From the NCBI RefSeq assembly GCF_041051975.1, contig NZ_CP163435.1, forward strand, positions 1,984,001 through 2,048,000: a DNA stretch of 64,000 nucleotides, in the 5' to 3' direction. The notes below the pieces were generated by a model. It saw only the letters and a program-made list of their open reading frames with translations, had not been told where the DNA came from and did not search any database. Source of the stretch: Streptomyces sp. R21 (lineage in GTDB: Bacteria; Actinomycetota; Actinomycetes; Streptomycetales; Streptomycetaceae). The position numbers and the translations under genes are program-made. Shown piece after piece: positions 61,322-64,000 of the stretch (positions are counted from its first letter, which is position 1; the number at the start of each line of letters is the position of its first letter).

Positions 61322-63250
61322 ATGAGGAAACGCCAGCCCAAGACCTATACCCGTCTCACGCACCCACTCGTCAGGGACTCGCGCGACGAACCCTTCCGGC
61401 AGGCCGGCTGGGACGAGGCGCTGACCCGCGCGGCCGTCGGCCTCGGCGCCGCACGCGGCGCGTTCGGAATGTTCTCCTGCGCCCGCGCGACCAACGAAAT
61501 GAACTACGTGGCACAGAAGTTCGCGCGGGTCGTGATGGGCACGAACAACGTCGACTCCTGCAACCGCACCTGTCACGCGCCGAGCGTCGCCGGTCTCTCG
61601 GCAGCCTTCGGCTCGGGCGGTGGCACCTCCTCCTACGCCGAGGTCGAGCACACCGACCTCATCGTGATGTGGGGCTCCAACGCCCGCTTCGCACACCCGA
61701 TCTTCTTCCAGCACGTCCTGAAGGGGATCCGCAACGGGGCCCGCATGTACGCCGTCGACCCGCGCCGTACGTCGACGGCCGAGTGGGCGGAAAGCTGGCT
61801 CGGGCTGAACGTCGGCACCGACATCCCGATGGCGCACGCGATCGGCCGCGAGATCATCCACGCGGGCCTCGCCAACCGGGCGTTCGTCGAGCGGGCGACG
61901 TCCCATTTCGAGGAGTTCCGGGCGCTCGTCGAGCCGTGGACGCTGTCGCTCGCCGAGAAAGTGACAGGCGTACCGGCCGCCGCCATAAGGGAGTTGGCGC
62001 ACGCCTTCGCGCGGGCCGAGCGGGCGCAGCTGTGCTGGACGCTCGGCATCACAGAGCACCACAACGGCACCGACAACGTCCGCGCGCTCATCAACCTGTC
62101 CCTGCTGACCGGGCACGTGGGCCGCTACGGCTCCGGGCTCCAGCCCCTGCGCGGCCAGAACAACGTGCAGGGCGGCGGCGACATGGGCGCCATCCCCAAC
62201 CGGCTCCCCGGCTTTCACGACATCCTCGACCCCGCCGCCCGGCTGAGGTTCGAGTCCGCCTGGGACACCGTCATCCAGCCCCGCTACGGGCTGAACCTGA
62301 CCGAGATGTTCGAGTCCATGGAGGAGGGCGCCCTCAAGGCGGTCTACTGCATCGGCGAGAACCCCGCCCAGTCGGAGGCCGACAGCGAGCAGGCGATGCG
62401 GCGGCTGCGCAACCTCGACTTCCTCGTCGTCCAGGACATCTTCCTCACGAAGACCGCCGAGTTGGCCGACATCGTGCTGCCCGCGACCGCCGGGTGGGCC
62501 GAGACGGAGGGCACGACGACCAACAGCGAACGGCGGGTTCAGCGGGTCCGCCGGGCCGTCACACCGCCCGGCGAGGCGCGTGAGGACATCGACATCATCT
62601 GCGACCTGGCCGCGCGCCTCGGGCACGAGTGGAAGTACGCGGACTCCGAGGCCGTCTGGAACGAGCTGCGGTCGGTGTCGCCGGACCACTACGGGATGAC
62701 GTACGAGCTCCTTGAGGAGCAGCAGGGCATCCAGTGGCCCTGCCCGGCGACGGACCGGATCGAACCGACCTATCTGCACGGCCGGTTGTGGGAGGCGGAC
62801 CCCGCGAAGCGGGGGCTCCTCGCGCCCTTCGGGCTCGTCGAGCACGATCCGCCCGTCGACCTGACGGACGAGGAGTATCCGATCCGGCTCACCACCGGGC
62901 GCCGCCTCGACTCGTACAACACCGGTGTGCAGAGCGGCGGTTTCGCCTCTCCGCTGCGGCGCGGCGAGTACGTCGAGCTGTGTCCGGAGGACGCCGAGCG
63001 CTACGGGGTCGTGGTGGGCGAGGAGGTACGGGTCTCGTCGCGGCGCGGGGCCGTGGTGGCGCCGGTGTGGGTCGACACGGCGCTGCGGCCCGGGCTCGCG
63101 TTCATGACCATGCACTTTCCCGACGAGGTGGACACCAACCAGCTGACGATCGAGGCCAACTGCCCGATCGCGGGCACGGCGGAGTTCAAGGCGTCGGCCA
63201 TCCGGATCGAGAAGCTGCCCGCTGCGGCACATGCGACGCAAGTGAGGTGA
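61322..63250 (+). CDS. Formate dehydrogenase alpha-like molybdopterin oxidoreductase lacking the N-terminal [4Fe-4S] domain
   Basis: The 642-aa protein has the molybdenum-enzyme core. The Mo ligand Cys is at residue 84 in VDSCNRTCHAPSVAGL, directly followed by the catalytic His, as in formate dehydrogenases. MWGSNARFAHPIFFQ, LLTGHVGRYGSGLQPLRGQNNVQGGGDMG and YCIGENPAQSEAD fit FdhA, and the C-terminal dinucleotide domain is complete. The usual N-terminal CxxCxxxC cluster domain (about 60 residues) is absent: the sequence starts just where that domain normally ends. ATG 61322 overlaps the stop of an 8-codon frame. It oxidises formate from the oxalate route. Confidence 0.88.
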   Translation: MRKRQPKTYTRLTHPLVRDSRDEPFRQAGWDEALTRAAVGLGAARGAFGMFSCARATNEMNYVAQKFARVVMGTNNVDSCNRTCHAPSVAGLSAAFGSGGGTSSYAEVEHTDLIVMWGSNARFAHPIFFQHVLKGIRNGARMYAVDPRRTSTAEWAESWLGLNVGTDIPMAHAIGREIIHAGLANRAFVERATSHFEEFRALVEPWTLSLAEKVTGVPAAAIRELAHAFARAERAQLCWTLGITEHHNGTDNVRALINLSLLTGHVGRYGSGLQPLRGQNNVQGGGDMGAIPNRLPGFHDILDPAARLRFESAWDTVIQPRYGLNLTEMFESMEEGALKAVYCIGENPAQSEADSEQAMRRLRNLDFLVVQDIFLTKTAELADIVLPATAGWAETEGTTTNSERRVQRVRRAVTPPGEAREDIDIICDLAARLGHEWKYADSEAVWNELRSVSPDHYGMTYELLEEQQGIQWPCPATDRIEPTYLHGRLWEADPAKRGLLAPFGLVEHDPPVDLTDEEYPIRLTTGRRLDSYNTGVQSGGFASPLRRGEYVELCPEDAERYGVVVGEEVRVSSRRGAVVAPVWVDTALRPGLAFMTMHFPDEVDTNQLTIEANCPIAGTAEFKASAIRIEKLPAAAHATQVR

Positions 63251-63251
63251 T

Positions 63252-64000
63252 GTGGTGGACCTGCGTTTCGGTGACAGCAAGCCGACGGACGAGGAACGGG
63301 CGGCGGTCGACGCGCTGCTCGGTCCTCCGGAGTCTTCCTGGGAGGGGGCGGACCGCTCCGACGCCGACCTGCGGTGGGCGCGGGGCGGGCGTGCGGCCCG
63401 CGAGCGCCGTGATCTGCTGTTGCCGGGGCTGCACGCCGTCAACGACCGCGTCGGCTGGATCAGTGAGGGCGCGCTCGACTATCTGTGCCGGCGGCTCACC
63501 GTGCCGCCCGCCGAGGCGTACGGGGTCGCCACGTTCTACTCGATGTTCTCCGTGAAGCCCCGGCCTGCGACGGTGCTGCACGTGTGCACGGACCTCGCGT
63601 GCGCGGGCGCCGGGGCCGCGGAGCTGTGCACCGGTGCCGAGGCACGCCTCGGGCTCGGCAGCGGTGTTTCCGTCGAGCGGAGCCCGTGCCTGGGGCTGTG
63701 CGAGCGGGCGCCTGCGGCGTTGGTGGTGCGGGCGGGGGCACCCACAGAGCCCTCTCTCGCCCCCTCCGCCCCTACCCGTCCCGTAGACCTGGGGGCTGCG
63801 CCCCCTCTCCCCCTGCATCGGCCTGGACGGCCTCGTCCTCAAACGCCGGACGGGCTGAAAGCCGCCACCGCCGTCGTCGCCCCCGCCACCGTCGACACCG
63901 TCGTCCTCGCCGCCACCGCCCCCGAGACCGCCCCCGCCGAGCCGTCCGCCGCCGCGGCGGTCCCCCAAGCAGGTCACGAGGGCCTGGTCCTGCTGTCCCG
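63252..64000 (+). CDS. Formate dehydrogenase beta-like NuoE-NuoF fusion subunit, partial (C-terminus off window)
   Basis: GTG 63252 opens a frame that stays open to the right edge (249 codons). Residues 1 to about 165 form a NuoE-like thioredoxin-fold [2Fe-2S] domain: ISEGALDYLCRRLTVPPAEA, YGVATFYSMFSVKPRP, and cluster cysteines in CTDLAC and SPCLGLCERAP. A Pro/Ala-rich linker follows, then GHEGLVLLS, where a NuoF-like NADH/FMN domain would begin. It passes electrons from formate to NAD+. The linker is written by a Streptomyces intergenic repeat. It is one base downstream of the alpha gene. Confidence 0.85.
   Translation, partial: MVDLRFGDSKPTDEERAAVDALLGPPESSWEGADRSDADLRWARGGRAARERRDLLLPGLHAVNDRVGWISEGALDYLCRRLTVPPAEAYGVATFYSMFSVKPRPATVLHVCTDLACAGAGAAELCTGAEARLGLGSGVSVERSPCLGLCERAPAALVVRAGAPTEPSLAPSAPTRPVDLGAAPPLPLHRPGRPRPQTPDGLKAATAVVAPATVDTVVLAATAPETAPAEPSAAAAVPQAGHEGLVLLS
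63745..63860. repeat. Streptomyces dispersed intergenic repeat inside the NuoE-NuoF coding frame
   Basis: The stretch contains GGGGGCTGCGCCCCC (a 6-bp-stem hairpin, 63791-63805) and CGGCCTCGTCCTCAAACGCC followed by GGACGGGCTGAAA. These are the hallmark blocks of a repeat that I know from many Streptomyces intergenic regions. Here no stop interrupts the surrounding coding frame. Confidence 0.7.

Noticed and set aside
1..64000. CRISPR array, insertion sequence, prophage or replication origin
   Set aside because: No regularly spaced identical repeats, transposase or integrase genes, phage structural genes or DnaA-box clusters were found.

Overview
The window is a high-GC actinomycete chromosome segment, almost certainly Streptomyces. 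Supporting signs are strong GC bias at third codon positions, frequent GTG starts, ATGA/GTGA translational overlaps, a conservon-type sensor kinase with a roadblock protein, a rifamycin-associated element ahead of a rifampin phosphotransferase, and one in-frame TTA codon. No phage, plasmid, insertion sequence or CRISPR array was seen. One RNA gene, tRNA-Leu(GAG), is present.

Layout. (1) 0-5 kb, minus strand: end of a sugar-linked methyltransferase, an overlapping dTDP-rhamnose operon (rfbA-rfbB-rfbD, no rfbC in view) and a long-form GAPDH; then a 706-aa membrane-anchored CDP-glycerol transferase-like protein carrying a TTA codon. (2) 7-16 kb: small accessory genes: a methyltransferase, TerD, GNAT, a QorB-like/HxlR divergent pair, an SRPBCC-ArsR operon with two operators, an SDR lacking its catalytic Tyr, an internally deleted PEP-mutase relative, a two-gene conservon (cvnA-cvnB) and a cupredoxin lipoprotein. 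(3) 16.7-20.5 kb: RAE-controlled rph, then an eroded histidine kinase/response regulator pair that stops at the tRNA-Leu terminator. (4) 20.6-34.1 kb: a DUF2254 membrane protein, an aldehyde dehydrogenase, and an oxalate gene cluster: divergent sucCD and oxc-like/frc/acyl-CoA ligase, with two tandem oxalate-formate (OFA) transporters, closed by a perfect 52-bp palindrome.

(5) 34.2-42.7 kb, minus strand: a Tat-exported TIM-barrel protein, then an Ebo-type cluster (eboA, TatD hydrolase, UbiA prenyltransferase, eboE, phosphodiesterase) in which an inositol-3-phosphate synthase stands where the sugar-phosphate cyclase EboD would be expected. Its phosphodiesterase gene has a one-base frameshift. 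(6) 42.9-54.2 kb, minus strand: a secreted and cytoplasmic sugar-oxidation/uptake locus: ThuA-DUF1080 lipoprotein, PKD-containing glucose/sorbosone dehydrogenase-like protein, TIM-barrel isomerase, Gfo/Idh/MocA oxidoreductase, ribose-type ABC transporter and ROK regulator. (7) 54.4-64 kb: MOSC and LtrA proteins, a FadR-type GntR regulator, a stand-alone KAS III, a third OFA transporter with an overlapping 44-aa small subunit, a ketopantoate reductase-like gene and a formate dehydrogenase operon running off the window.

How it fits together. Oxalate import, CoA transfer (Frc), decarboxylation (Oxc-like) and formate oxidation (Fdh) would form a complete oxalate-to-CO2 route split between 23.8-34 kb and 57-64 kb. 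A 9-bp half-site, AC(N)GT(A/C)GAC, occurs in the control regions of both parts and upstream of the GntR gene, suggesting one regulon. A second recurring theme is degenerate tandem repeats that seem to grow from the 3' ends of genes (near 0.3, 12.1, 34.1 and 47.9 kb). A common Streptomyces intergenic repeat also appears to have been absorbed, in frame, into the linker of the NuoE/NuoF-like formate dehydrogenase subunit.
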